Shown here in pieces: positions 11,505-24,772 of a stretch of 64,000 nucleotides of DNA; position 1 is the stretch's first letter, and every line of letters starts with the position of its first letter. The notes under the pieces are model-generated. The model was not told the origin of the DNA and made no database searches. It saw only the letters and a program-made list of their open reading frames with translations. This stretch comes from Malachius bipustulatus (Eukaryota; Arthropoda; Insecta; Coleoptera; Melyridae), in the NCBI GenBank assembly GCA_910589415.1, contig OU342631.1, forward strand, positions 3,844,001 through 3,908,000, in the 5' to 3' direction. The position numbers were made by a program, and so were the translations under genes.

Positions 11505-11650
11505 GAATCGCAGTTTTGAGTCTAGGGAGCTAAAATTTTTGTAATCGTTGTAATCTTCAGCGAGTGGTCTGATATTTCATCTGCATGAGCACAATCGGTC
11601 ATGGCGTTGCAAAATGGTGGTCATTTGAATTTTGAAAAAACTTGGTCCAT
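11505..11650 (+). repeat. partial copy of the 4.6-5.6 kb dispersed repeat
   Basis: It matches the first part of the 4.59 kb unit: a tcgcagttttgagtctaggg start, agcgagtggtctgatatt, then gcgttgcaaaatggtgg. Confidence 0.65.
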
Positions 11651-12388
11651 TATAGGTATTTACCTATGTGAAAAACTAAGAAAAACTGTTTGAATCAATT
11701 AATAGCATGATAAGAATAACAATATCCCAAACTATGCTCAAAAATGTACGTCCACGTTGACCACCCGGACCGTGTTCGTGCCGTTAGATGTAAATTTACC
11801 TTTATTCGGAGAGTCAGCAATATTTCGACCTTGCGTCATCGCGGATACTAATGAAAAAATCAGGAATAATAGTTTATTTGCATATGGGTCAGTAAGGGAA
11901 TGCCCAAGCGGACCAGGGAAATGATGTGTCCAGTACCTTAATGAATTATTGAAAAATATTTAGTTTGAAGCCAGTGAAAAATGTCAGTCAAAAATCATTC
12001 CGAATAAATGTGGTTTCACAAGAAGGGGAATAATTCACTGCAGGTAATCGGAGAAAAAAAAAGAATATTTTCTGCGAAAAACTACCACATTGCTGTCGAC
12101 AATTAATGTGTATCCTAGGTTTCGTAACTAAAACAATTCACAATAATAAAATCTCCAACTATTTACATAGAATAATATACTTGAATAATGTAACAATCAT
12201 GTCATTACATATTACTTATACAAGGTGATTAGTAACTTTCGCACTTAGAGCATGCTGTGATAAACTTCACTTTTTAAGAGTGGGATATTTTCTTACCGCT
12301 GTGCTGTAAGTTCTTTTTTCAAAGGTGTAATAATTGTTGTAAAAATAAAATATGGCACCACTGCACTGAACATGTGAATAAGTACAAT
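11651..12388. other. AT-rich intergenic DNA, no gene seen
   Basis: No open frame of interest and no repeat partner found in the window. Confidence 0.4.
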
Positions 12389-13165
12389 CTGTCCACTGAG
12401 AGTTGTCCGTTGTCATGCCACACTGATTCTGACTAAACAATTTCATTTAATTCGATTTGAATCGTACACTTATTTCTAAGTCGAACCAGATGTGGTATCG
12501 CAGTTCGTGTCAGTGGCGTGTGTTCAGGAATAATGAATATCCTACAAATATATTATTTCGAAGTAGAGCCTTGCAACTTTTTGATAACAAATATATATAA
12601 TGCAAGTAAATAAGAATGATAATAATTATTGTTATCATCATGATAGAAATATCATGTCACCTACCTGCTTGTTGCCGTTTAAAAGAAAGAATAACACCTC
12701 CGTTTTCTTATTTGCAAGTAAAATATTCCAGCAATTTAACCACAACACCACGTACTAGGGAGTTCAATCGTTTCCCAGGCAAAACAAGGAAATAGAGTTA
12801 AAAAAGTTACTCCTAGTTTATCACACCGTACAATAACACAGGTAATTCTGCTAATTTCGTATTAAAAACGTTTCAAATCACAACAAAAACCTTATTAGTA
12901 TATTTAACGCTGACACTATATTTAACTACTGACAGTAGCGACGACAATCTTATCGTAATATCGTATCAATCTAAGCGTATCAAGACGCGAGTCGGTACTT
13001 CCGTCTCACTCTCGCTCATCTTTTTAGAATTGCTGACGATTCAAACGTATTTCTGCCATACGTCCCATTTCAACTCGATTGACTATGCAATGCAATAGAA
13101 GGAGTAAGAAACATAACGAGATGATGTATCCTTAGTTATCACAACAGACAACTCTCAGTGTACAG
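12389..13165 (+). mobile_element. TIR element, copy 1 (777 bp), ends ctgt.cactgagagttgtc
   Basis: The ends are inverted repeats: ctgtccactgagagttgtcc on the left and gacaactctcagtgtacag on the right. The whole body recurs in opposite orientation at 18851-19656, so two copies of one non-autonomous DNA element lie about 5.7 kb apart. Shared internal blocks include tcgaaccagatgtggtat and aagacgcgagtc. No transposase is encoded. I could not see a clean target duplication, so the superfamily is open. Confidence 0.8.
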
Positions 13166-16149
13166 ACTTTAGTTCGGGTCAGATATCATTTTCATTATTT
13201 TCATTTAAATGACAACGAAGTCAATTTAATATTTTATATTGTAAGGTGCGTTTGAGCGGTTGCCAAACTTTTTTTTCAGATTTACGTACGTTAAAAATTT
13301 TCAGCATTTTCAATAATTCCTCTGTAAAGATATTTTTTGAAAAAAAATTAACGAATCATGTAATATTTATTTGATCCAGAGACTATACATAGTAGACTGA
13401 ATTATTCACTTATTTTTATCTTGGCTATTAAAATAATTAGCCTATTCAAACTTGGATGAGGGAAACTCTGTAACTCGAAAACGAACCATTCAATTTTTTT
13501 TATTATCTTTCATTTTAATGGGCTCTGTATCTGTAAGGCCCTGTATTCGGAGTGCTAGAGTTACTGATTAGCCTGTATACACACAATAATAATAATAATA
13601 ATTCAGATTAGACTTTCGCCTTTTAAAAAATCTCAATATTTTTTTCAATAATTAAATAAGGTACAGAGCACAGAATTTGCCTCGTCAGTATGGGCGTTTC
13701 TTATAGTGACCCACATGCAAACTATTATAACTGATTTTTCATTAGAATCCGCGATGACGCTAGGTCCAGTGTCGCTGGTTCTTAGATTAACTTTGTATTA
13801 TTTATAATGAACAATAATTTTGGTTTATTCGCATTTTATAAACATTGTCTGAAATACAACGTAGGTGCCTACACCTACTCACCTACCTCTACAATATTTG
13901 AAAATAAACCAATATCATTCAGTGATATTTTCTCTGTCATGGCTAAAATTAAATATGCCAATTAAGGAATCCGATAAGGATATTATGTATTACAATAGTG
14001 GCCAAAGAGGAAAGACGATAATAATAGGTGTGTGCGTGCAATTTCAGAGATATATTCTTCAGAGAGATCAAGCAAGGAAAATTAACATATTTTCTTATAA
14101 AGTGATATTAAATATTAAGACGTGATTATATTCTTTTAGGTGATACTAAATATCTAGATGTGATTATTATAATTTATAATTTATGTGTACTAAAATTATT
14201 CGATTCTCGTTTTGTTTTTTCGGGACTTTAGCCAAGGCCCGTATATAACTTTACGGACCTTGAGACTGGGCAAGCAAAGCTTCTCGTTTCTTCACTACTT
14301 CACTGTGGCGTTCTTTCCTTCATTAACTGGATTGATTTAATGAATATAGTTGAATAGTATAATATAGAATAGTTCAAAACCAATTATTACTTTGTTAACA
14401 TGCGATAATTAACATAGAGCTTCCCATACAGGTTTTCGTGTAATAAATATTAAATAAAAGTGTTTTAAATTACCTGTTATTGTGATCTCTGAAGTGGTAC
14501 CTCACGAAAATCTTCATAATCAATCAATAGTGTTGGTGTTTGAAGTGTCTATGCTAACGATTACCTTCCCATAGAGGAATCAAATTAAAGAAATCAGTAA
14601 GTACAGATATAATGCTGTTTTTTGGAGTTTTTTATTTCATTTTAATTTTTTAATTCTTGAGGGTATTATACTTACTGAGAATTTTTTTAAATGTTGTTAT
14701 TGAGGTAATGTCATTTTAGGAACTAGCTAATTTCAGTGATCTACTGTTTGTTATAGCTTTTAATATTTATTTAGTGAGTTAAACAAAAAAATTATTGAAT
14801 TGAAAAATTGATATACATTATTGTAGTGCTACATTAAAATACATGCTTGAATTATTTTATCAATCACGGTACACATGTTTGATGAAAGCGCGGTTTTAAG
14901 GTCGACTTAATTACGCAGTTTATCAATAAATTATTTATAATAATATTATGTGGTAGGAAGATTTGGAATACCTATATAAATATTTCATCTGTTTAACAAA
15001 TCTATGAATAATTTACCTTAAACAAATAACCACGATTTCGTATGCTCGGCATATCTAGTACCTATATAATTATGTATAATAGGATACTCGTATTTCATGA
15101 TTCTATAAAACTTATCCTTTACTTAGGTAGCTATCAAGGACCATAGGATTACCTATCATAGTAAAAATGTAAACTGATGGTGTGCTTTCACGTTTTTTTT
15201 TTCTAACTAGTCAAAAACTATTAAAACCTACATTTCAGTGTTCGCAATAAGAACGTAAAAGCTCTAAGTTTGGATTGCATGAAGCCCAAAGTGTCAACCC
15301 ACACTAATTAGGAGAACATGAAAAACTATTGACTATGAGATGTTTATTGAGAGAAAAAGGTGTTATGACTAAGAGGTGTTTGAGATGTCCAATAATTATT
15401 GATTTAAATCCGAGCTGCTAAATAAATATCTACTTGATAAATTTTTATAATAGAAAACAGGATTTGTTGTCAAAACAAGATAATATAAGCATTAACGAAT
15501 TAGTAAGCATTCATTGACCTCAAACTGGGGTTTTCCCTTATCCACGGTCAGATTAGTAATAATACTCGTATAATATAAAATTATATAATATAGCAATACT
15601 TACATATTATATTATAAGTCATATATCTAGGTCCATCATGTGACCAAAGTGAAAGACTAAGTTAACATCAAAAGCTTAATGCATTTTATTTTCTCCCATA
15701 AAGTGCAGTAGGTATTATACTCGTAAAGGTTCGTTAAGTTACCGGGAAGATTTATGGGGTCGTTTCTAGGAAAGGTATCGACTGTAGGTGGAAAATATGG
15801 CAATTTAGTGATTCTTGGCATGAAGGGATTACAAAAATCTTAATAAAAGTAATTTGACGTCGATGATAGCCTCAGAAACGATCACAGAAATCTGCAAGTT
15901 AACTTAATGAGCCTTTCTAATACTGGCTGGTCTACATTTTAGCTATTTATAAGAAGTGTTCCAATTTCGAACATTTCCAACTGACTCGTATATTTTACCT
16001 GACGTCAAAAGAATACTGTTTTTTATGCGAATTATATTGAAATTTGTAGTGTGTTCCGGTTTACAAATAATTCTTCTTAGTTAAGACTCTCATTAAAAAT
16101 ATAAACAAAGAACAGCCTCTCGTATTATATGAATGTCGGATTCGAAGAA
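13166..16149. other. AT-rich intergenic DNA, no gene seen
   Basis: This contains a short (AAT)n run near 13585-13602 and a small duplication around 14100-14160 (gatattaaatatt / gatactaaatatc). No supported gene. Confidence 0.4.
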
Positions 16150-16372
16150 TAATGCAACAATAATTCATGAAATTCACAGGCAGATTTATCTTATTAATAT
16201 TAAAGGAAAATGCCACAGCGTCATGAACACGAGAGCTATTACATCTTCTTCGTTCAAAACTGGTTCAAGGTAAACTTTTTCTTTCGAGAAGCCCCAGAAA
16301 AAGTAATCCAGGGGATTGAGATCTGGTGATCTGGGACGCCATGGTATGGGTCCACCTCTTCCGATCAATGTT
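16150..16372 (-). pseudogene. mariner-like transposase fragment, C-terminal part
   Basis: The minus strand reads IGRGGPIPWRPRSPDLNPL followed by DYFFWGF and KEKVY. This is the conserved C-terminal block of insect mariner-like DDE transposases, carrying the third catalytic Asp in SPDLNPLD. About 60 codons are open. The fragment is cut off just upstream, at about 16372, by an unrelated repeat. Together with the 9.1 kb remnant it shows this transposon group has been active in the genome, but the two pieces are separate fossils. Confidence 0.7.
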
Positions 16373-16899
16373 AAATTTTTGATTTTTTCGACAATAACTT
16401 TTTAACGAAGCGCAAACGGAAAATTTTTCACTCTCTATTTTCAAATTTTTTTTAGCTCCATTAATCGAATCTCAAGGGAACGGGCGTCAATTTTGAGACA
16501 CCCTTCACAGGGTGATTCACAGTCGATGGTACCTTAGAAGTAACGGGAAACGAGTCATTGGATTTTTCTGAAAATTTAGGTAGTCACTTGAATCTGCTCT
16601 ATCGATCTAAAATATTGCCGCTTATTTCGAAAAATTGCAACAACGTTGATATTTTAAATGAGACATTATTGCATTTTTGGATTGGCTATTGTTTTCTGGT
16701 TATTTTTGTATTAACACTTCTATACCTATTTTTAGCAGTTTTCGAGGAATTAAATAATTTTGTTACTTTTTACTCAAAACATGGCTCCCAATAAATACTT
16801 ATTACTGCGGTGCTTTGATTTGTAGAAAGCTGAAATTTTGGATATAATTTGCCAATGTTCTCTCTATTAGTTCTAAGCAAAGAAATTCGTTCTGCGTTA

Positions 16900-17720
16900 T
16901 ACAAGGTCGTTCAAAAATTGTGCGGCTCTTACCGTTGCATACGAAAATTATGAAAAGTGAAGCTTTTTAAATGGAGGGCCCATTTATTATCAAATATTCT
17001 GAGAGACAGTTGGAATTCCTTTCAAATGATGTAACACGTTCCTATTTCTAAATAGTAAGTTTTTTTTGACTAAAAAGTAACGAAATTCCTCGAAAGTCGT
17101 TGCTGAAATATTATCCTGAAAAAACTGCAAAATCGAGATTTCTTATTTTTGGGCTTATTTTTTTTATTATTGAAGGTGAATAAAGTATTTTCTGTAGTCT
17201 GTAGGTTTACATAAGTCATCAAAAGCTATCCATTTGACATTACAAAAATTTCTAAGCCGACTAAATTCCAGAGTTTTCGTAGTCAACTTTTGTTTTTTCT
17301 TATGGTCGTCATATTGTTTTCTTATGTCGTTAGATATAAAAATATTTGTTCTTTTTTTTTTATTATATTATTAATAATTTTTGTTTTCCGTGATTTTGTT
17401 TATTCCGAACGACATAAAAAACAATATGGCGGCCATAAGAAAAACAAAAATTGACTATGAAATCTCCGGGATCTAGTCGGCTTAGAAAGTTTTTATAATG
17501 TTAAATGGATAGCTTGATGACTTATGTAAACCTAAAAAAAAAATAATTTATTCATCTTCAATAATAAAAAAGATATCACAAAAATAAGTATTCTCAATTT
17601 CTCAGATTTTTTTCAGAATAGTTCAGAAATGACTGAAGTTATCCTAAGTTTTTTTCAGATTCTTATTAAGCACGGATTGTGCAACTTTTCCCTAATTTAA
17701 CAAATATCCTATAGTTTAGG
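16900..17720. mobile_element. foldback element, 'atggcggccataag' family, copy 1
   Basis: Arms at about 17095-17335 and 17405-17640 are inverted copies: cttacataagtcatcaaaagc-type blocks, tagtcaactttt..cttatggtcgtcatatt, and their complements. The centre is near 17370. The outer ends carry an attgtgc..ctaatttaac segment also present in the copies at 45.0 and 47.0 kb. There is no coding capacity. The outer boundaries are approximate. Confidence 0.65.
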
Positions 17721-17935
17721 ATGCACAGCTTTGATTATTTTTTTATTTTTTATTTTGCTCTTATTGAGATTGTTATTTCTTTTTATTGTAATTTGTGTCA
17801 CCTTATAATAGAACTAATGCTTCCTGACTCTACAAATGCTAGGAGTTTTTAACCATTCACAACAAACAAGAGGTGAAGGTGAGACAGGTTTTTTTAGCAA
17901 ATTTTGTTTTCCAAATTTAATTTTTGGTCATTATA

Positions 17936-18504
17936 TACATCCGCGGCTCCTACAGTTTCACTATGGCACGTATATAGGCGTGGAGAACACACCTATAGTA
18001 ACACCAGGAAGGTAGGTATTCCTTTGCTTTGCAAATGAAAGGGAAGGCCATAAAACGGCTTTAAAAACCGATTTTTAGAGTGCGAAGAGAATACGGTCCT
18101 GACGAGAGGCGCGGATTAAACACCTCGACTTTAGGAAATAACCACTTCACAACAATAGCCAAGCGCTTCGAAGCGTGCAGAGACGTATTTAGCGCTATAT
18201 CCGCTTTCACATATCGTGTCCAGTCCACAGGGACTGATGTTGCGATTTTTGCAATATAAATGCAAAATAAATGCAAAATAAATGCAAAATTCAAAATAAA
18301 AACCGTGCTACTGTTCATTTCGAAGATTTTCCTTGCCCTGAAAGTGAAGAAAAAAATAGAAATTCGACCGTAGTGTCAAAGAGACCTTAGCTGTGACCTT
18401 AATATTAGTTTGCAATGGCTGTTTTTAGCTTCTTACCCACCCAGCACCCCTATTTCGCTCCTCGGTCCCGAAAAAATTGATGAAACGTAGGAGCCGCGGA
18501 TGTA
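17936..18504. mobile_element. MITE, about 569 bp, 18-bp perfect TIR
   Basis: TACATCCGCGGCTCCTAC at 17936-17953 is the exact reverse complement of 18487-18504. Bases further in (agtttca / tgaaac) extend the match. TA flanks both ends, which would fit a Tc1/mariner-type TA duplication, though TA is frequent here. Inside, around 18255-18300, lies a small tandem repeat of aaataaatgc. Confidence 0.7.
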
Positions 18505-18850
18505 TACAATTACCTAATTTTTTATCATTGTTTTGAAATAAAGCGGATATACTTACCTTGTTAAAGAAAGTTTGGGACACCTCTGTGTATACCAAAATAA
18601 AGGGTGAGCAACAAAAAATAGATCAACCAAATAGAGCTGTGTTCTAATGGCAATCGATCTGTTAGTCTCAGATTATTGAAATTAAATTTGATACGCTTCT
18701 AGCATTTATTTAAGTTTTTTCCAAATATCAATTGAAATGGATTTAAATAATAAACATAAATATTATTTTCCGACGACCATCTGCGAAAATAACAAGTATC
18801 ACCCTATTTTGCTGAAAAGTAAAATATCACACTAGAGTGATGTGTAAAGT

Positions 18851-19656
18851 CTGTACACTGAGAGTTGTCTGTTGTGAGAACTAAGGATACATCATCTCGT
18901 TATATTCCTTACTCCTTCTATTGCATTGCATACCCAATCGAGTTAAAATGGGACGTATTGTCAGAAATACGTTTGAATCGTCAGCAATTCTAAAAAGATG
19001 AGCGAGAGTGAGACGGAAGTATCGACTCGCGTCTTGATACGCTTATTAGATTGATACGATATTACGATCGTCGCTACTCTCAAGTGTCAGTGTCAGCGGT
19101 AAATATACTAAATAAGGTTTTTGTTGTGATTTGAAACGTTTTTAATACGAAATTAGCAGAATTACCTGTGTTATATTGTACGGTGTGATAAACTATGAGT
19201 AGGTAACTTAATTTCGCGAATGCCTAAAAATCTATTTCCTTGTTTTGCCTGGGAAACGATTGAACTCCCTAGTACGTGGTCTTGTGGTAAAATTGCTGGA
19301 ATATTTTACTTGCAAATAAGAAAACGGAGGTGTTATTCTTTCTTTTAAACGGCAACCAGCAGGTAGGTGACATGATATTTCTATCATGATGATAACAATA
19401 ATAATTATTATCATTCTTATTTACTTGCATTATGTAATATTTGTTATCAAAAAGTTGCAAGGCACTACTTCGTCAATAACTTGTCGAAATAATATATTTA
19501 TAGGATATTCATTATTCCTCAACACACGCCACTGACACGAACTGCGATACCACATCTGGTTCGACTTAGAAATAAGTGTACGATTCAAATCGAATTAAAT
19601 GAAATTGTTTAGTCAGAATCAGTGCGGCATGACAACGGACAACTCTCAGTGTACAG
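18851..19656 (-). mobile_element. TIR element, copy 2 (806 bp), inverted relative to 12389-13165
   Basis: The ends are ctgtacactgagagttgtct and gacaactctcagtgtacag, and the body is the reverse complement of the 12.4 kb copy with small indels. The open frames of about 60 codons inside are chance frames of the repeat; equivalent frames exist in both copies. Confidence 0.8.
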
Positions 19657-22439
19657 AGAGTAGTAAGTAACTAACAATTTAGTTAATACTTCTTAAATTA
19701 GGGAGCCCATAGGAGGGTTTTCGCATGTATACGATGAAAGAATGATTCAATAAGTAAATAAATCAGCCTATCGTATAGTCAACTTTCTGCTACTATGGTC
19801 TCTTTTATATAATTTTAAGTACTATTAAAACTACTTTCAATTTCTACAATTATAATTATGTAATTGTTATTTTAAGTTTTTCTAATTCAATCATTACTTT
19901 TCTTTGCAAAGTTACCAAATAAAAGTATTTAAAAAAACGAGGATTTAGAGATTGTACGTTATTCTGTTGTCGTAAGAAAAATAGTGTATATTACTTGTGT
20001 GTAAAGTGTCATTTCACACTCGTGAGACTGTCGCACTCGGCTCGCGCCTCATCGTGAAACGAGTTACTTTCCACATCAGTAATGTAATATAATTGCAAAT
20101 ATATTATTTAAGAAACGGACAAAAAGTTGACGGTCACAAGTTATCACAACACAATCTTCAACATGAACAACTATTTCTGTTTAGAAAGACAAAATTTTAT
20201 TTCTAAGAATTGGTTTTCTATCGCATTAGCTATTAAATAAACAGTGATTACTGTTTAATTTCATTTACTACAAAAATCACTCCGGTAGTTCGAGTTCAGA
20301 TAGTTCTAGGTATTAAATGAGTACTTAGTTCTAATGGTATGAATTTCGTCTCGATCTACGTTACAAAAGTCATCGCCAACCGTCAATCTATTTTTTGTTG
20401 CCACTCTCTTAAACTACCAGAGTTATGTTTATTGATAACACGGACATGCCATATTCATTATGTGACGTCGCTTACGGTGTTTAAGTTGAAATTTAAAAAT
20501 TGTTATCTAATATCATATAATATTAAATTGTATCCCTAAATGAAACTGTAATATGTGATTTATTTTTTAGAGGAATGACCCTCCCCCTTATTTATTTTTG
20601 AGAGAAATAGTCAATGAATATTTATGTATTTTGTTACGATTGAAAAGTTGCTTCTGTTGTGGTAGTTACATTTCAAGTCTGTTGAGCCATTTCCGAGAAA
20701 TTTGAAAAAGTTTACTTACATTTTGTGTGTCACTTTTGTAATTACATTGACTTTAACAATTAAAAATTACAACAACAACAAAAAAAACATAAAAAATTTT
20801 AAAAATATTCCATTTTATAATCACAGCCAAGGCAATTACAAAAGTGACACCACCAATTACGTCTTCAGATGTGAATATCTCCAGAATAGGAATTTTTGGG
20901 GGTTATGCCCATGGAGGCTTCTGATCCACTCATCCAATACTATCGAATCCCCAAAATTCAAACAAATTTGACCGGGAGCCAATTTTCAAAAGGATTCTGC
21001 GGAGTCCTTTTAACACTCTGCATATGCCTTGAAGACGGACGCCTATGTGAAAAATGGCATAAGAAAAGTTCCATTACTTTTTACCAAACATACAGCGGCT
21101 AAGAGCTTGAACCACTTTTTTTACAACATCCCTGTATAAATATATATATTTTCGAGAAATATGTTTTTGACAAGATTCTTCTCATAATAGGCAATATTAA
21201 TTATAATGATAACTCCGAGAATAACTATTATTATATTATAGAACTAACGAATTACAACAGTAATTATTGTAATTAGAATAATGTAGGTACAGGAATTTCA
21301 CGTCGATGATATACGCACGTGATTAATAAAATAAAAAAGTCAGAATCACATAAATGCACATAAAAATAATCAAAAACATTGGCAGTAATGTAAGTCAATG
21401 CATAACATTGTAAATATGTGTAGTATGGGGAAGGGAGAGGTGGGGATGATATATTCGATGCAACGCGTATGGTTCCAATACTATTTCAACACACACAATC
21501 TTCATTGAACGCTAGATTTTTTTTAACCTACCTACTTGTACTTGTAAAAATAATAACTTGTAAATTATATTTCACTTAATTACAAACATTGATTTAAGTG
21601 CTATTTGTGTATCTGTTTATTTATTTTTTTATTTACAATATTATTATTTGTCATTAAAAAATCAGAAATCCTAATAATCATTATCATTAGCGCATGTTCT
21701 GATCACTTAAGTTTAAGCTAGCAGAACAGTCATTTAATCGGAAAATGGCTTGGGTACATAATTATGTCCCTGATAGTCCCTATCTAACTTTTCAAGTTTG
21801 TACAAATTAGCCAAGTATGTATGACCTCCCAGACATTTTTTTTAGAATTTAATTGTCCGCAAAAAAGGTCTTGTGGAAAATTTCTGCAGATGGCTTCATT
21901 TTGCGACAATTAAGACGTAAGTAGGTATATGCCAAAACACCTGATTTTTTCGTAGTTTTTATTATACGAATATTTAGATCATAATGGAACCTAACTTCAT
22001 GGAGAGTAGGAGGTAAGTTGTTTCCAGTTTTTCAAACTGTATAATATAAATAAATAACATAAATATAAATTATGTAAATATAATTATAAATAAATTAAAT
22101 TACCTACATAAATAATTTGTTATTCGGAAATTTTGAACTGAGGACTGGATAAGACAGGGTGCCAGGTTTTTGTAGCGGGACCAGTTGATAGAAGATCTTA
22201 GAAAAGTATCCATAAACATAATATGACCTGAATGGCTTAGAAGAAAAAAATACCTACAAGATGTTGAGTTTTTTTTTTTTTCATTTTCCGCGCATAACTT
22301 GGGAATTTTTCAATATTTTTATTTTAAATCAATTGGTTTTTTAATATAATTTAGAGCAGAGAAAACGAAGGGGAACACTTTTGGAAAGATTCATTTTTTT
22401 CGAAATTTTTTATAAGGAAAAAGCAATTTATAATTTGTA
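19657..22439. other. AT-rich intergenic DNA, no gene seen
   Basis: Very AT-rich, with only short open stretches, the longest about 90 codons (20702-20971) and without a recognisable motif. Confidence 0.4.
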
Positions 22440-22800
22440 ATCCTAACATTTCACATGGTATCCTACTACTTGTGTGGTTTAAATTTTAATACAGGGTGAT
22501 GGAAATTAACATCTTTTAATCAATCTGTATGAAAATTCCATTCCTATATCTTTAGCTGCTTGCAAGGTAAGCTGCTTTCAAAATGAAAAATTGAGATTTT
22601 CACTTGTTCCAAACTCACAACCTACTTAATTTTAACTGCAGCTGCAACAACTATTCTTATTGGATTTTCTCAGGAAATATAAAAATGTAATAATATACAG
22701 GACGTTCTATTTAAAAAAAATATAGACAATGTCGTCATTACTGAGCCTAAGACATTCTATATAAAAAATGTTACGTAAATAGAACATAAATTAAACTAAA
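22440..22800. repeat. partial relative of the 61 kb foldback element
   Basis: Blocks such as catggtatcctac, atacagggtgatggaaatta and acaggacgttctatttaaa follow the order found around 61370-61430 and 61785-61810. It is a decayed or truncated relative. Confidence 0.45.
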
Positions 22801-23143
22801 AAATTGACCTGTTTTTTATTTTTTTCAAAAAATCAAAACTATCCGTTTAATTCATTACTTTTCTAACGCACTGTGTTTGGATTATTGTAGGTGTAATCAT
22901 TGTCAAGGCTACAGTGTAGGTAGGTAGGTACAAATTTTATAAAATATAATGTAAAGCATAACTATAACAAGTTGTCAATTATAACAGAACTAATAAATAA
23001 TAACAATTGACCACTATTTTAATTTTATTATCAAGGTGATTCTTTTAATGTGAATAATGCAAAATTGAATTTATTTATTAAATAACTACATTTAATTGCA
23101 TTCAAATTATGTACATACAAAGAAAGAAAATTTTAATTAGACA

Positions 23144-23875
23144 TCATTTTTCCTGAATATAATTTATAGTAAAGTTATGGCAATTTTGTATCATGATAGG
23201 TGTCGTAGATGTCATTGTTAAAATACTATTATTAATACTATTATTATGTACAGTGTCTTCGATTTCCGAAAATGATATCGTTCGTGCAGTTGAAGGTACT
23301 TGAAAAGTTGAGGTATCGAATGAATGTTCATTATCACTTTCAGCTTCTTCATTATTACTTTCAGCTCCAACAGACTCAGTTTTTACCTCAGTTGATGTTC
23401 TATTCTCTATGGAGTCATCCACATAATTCTCTGTAATAGTGGAAGTGGAAGACTTCCATCCTCCATGTTTCTTGAGGGCTATCAAATCGCCACTGGCATC
23501 GACATGAATAGTGGCCGAAGTTCTTCGAAAACAGTGGCCAGTGTACGATGACGGATTTTCTAATTCAAGATATTCAGCTATCTGACTAGGAATTTTCCCA
23601 AATTTATTAATACCGACCACTTGTTTGGTGCATTTACCTCTTTGGTAATTAACAAAAAATTGCTTAATATTTGCATTCACTTTTTGACGTACATTTATAT
23701 ATTGTTTACAAATTTCATAAAAATTCCCGGATACGACAAAAGATCTAGGTATTTTTGTTGTGTTATTAGAGATTTTAACGTGTAGTAATTTTCCTGAATC
23801 TTCAACATCATCAATATTCAAGTTTTTCAACTCTTGTTTTCTGCAAGCCCCAGTTATTCCAAATATTAGGGCAGT
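23144..23875 (-). CDS. Crypton-type tyrosine recombinase, exon 2 (catalytic domain and C-terminal tail)
   Basis: Behind a good acceptor (tgtatttttaattttag, minus strand) the frame opens with TALIFGITGACRKQEL and ends at a TGA, giving 243 residues. The catalytic residues of tyrosine recombinases can be seen in order: Arg in GACRKQE, His and Arg in GHCFRRTSA, His in KKHGGWKSS and the nucleophile Tyr in ENYVDDS. The family cuts and rejoins DNA through a covalent phosphotyrosine. After Tyr comes a tail of about 95 residues rich in Ser, Thr, Asn and Glu, with no motif I know. It fits in phase 0 to the donor of the exon at 36775-37194, giving a predicted 383-residue protein. Frame and active site are intact, so it is either a recently mobile Crypton or a gene kept by selection. 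AATAAA-type signals lie just downstream (tttatt at 23070-23079). Confidence 0.75.
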   Translation of the reverse strand, partial: TALIFGITGACRKQELKNLNIDDVEDSGKLLHVKISNNTTKIPRSFVVSGNFYEICKQYINVRQKVNANIKQFFVNYQRGKCTKQVVGINKFGKIPSQIAEYLELENPSSYTGHCFRRTSATIHVDASGDLIALKKHGGWKSSTSTITENYVDDSIENRTSTEVKTESVGAESNNEEAESDNEHSFDTSTFQVPSTARTISFSEIEDTVHNNSINNSILTMTSTTPIMIQNCHNFTINYIQEK

Positions 23876-24539
23876 CTAAAATTAAAAATACAATATTTCA
23901 TCAAACATTAAACAATGATTAAATTTAAGTTTAAATAGTAAAAAATCGTTAAAAAGTGCAAGAACAATGAATAAAGTTGTGAGGATAGCACTTAACAAAG
24001 TGAAAGACAGGAGGACGTTTATACAAAAGGTTCTTCTTCTTTTTTCTTTAATGACTTGCACCCTTGTGCATATTTTCAAGTTTTCAATGGTTTGGCCAGA
24101 CTTGACTGTCTAGGCTAGGTGGAACCAAAAGTCAATTCAATGGCATGAAAATGGCTACTTTTTGACGTAAAACTGAAGTGTCAAATGTCAAACATGACGT
24201 TGCAGTCGCTGTCAACTTCACAATTAATGGGGGTGGGGGTCATCATGTGAGGCCTCATTTTAAAGGTTCTTCAATTATCTACATAAAATGTGACAGTTAT
24301 CAATTTTTACAGTGTGTTTGTCACTTAGGACGTTTATAGTTTGAAGTAATGTCTGAAACGGCATCTTTGGCATTTGAGAGATCAATTTTTTTGTCAAAAT
24401 TTAGTTAGATTCATACAACTGTATTTAGCTTTTGTACTAAAGTTCTATCTCATTCATCTCAGAATTTAAAAATGAGAAAAGTTAAATCCTGTCAGGTTAA
24501 ACAGACTGTGAAATTGGAAAACTAGCATATTTTTCTGTA
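23876..24539 (-). other. start of the large Crypton-gene intron region, no other gene seen
   Basis: Intronic if the two-exon model holds. I see a polypyrimidine acceptor region next to 23876 and nothing else that I recognise. Confidence 0.4.
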
Positions 24540-24772
24540 TACAGGGTGTTAAGAAAATGATGGATAAACTATTCAGTATATTGTAGGGAACACTCAGTAG
24601 AGTACGGTAAAAATAATTAAAGAAATTCTGGTCTTCAATTTGGTGAGATGAAAAATGCCAAAGTTAACATTTTACTATCTTTGTTTTTCGGTATTTGCAA
24701 AAACTAGATGATTTTACAGATATAAAAAAGGTACTTTAATCGTTATCAATTAAAAAAATTGCTTAAGATGTA
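24540..24772 (+). repeat. dispersed repeat starting tacagggtgttaagaaaatga, copy 1
   Basis: Nearly collinear for about 230 bp with 63770-64000. Shared blocks include ttctggtcttcaa, ccaaagttaacattttac, tatctttgtttttcgg and aaaactagatgattttacag. The second copy runs off the window end, so the full length is unknown. It begins with the TACAGGGTG end common to the foldback elements here. Confidence 0.75.
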
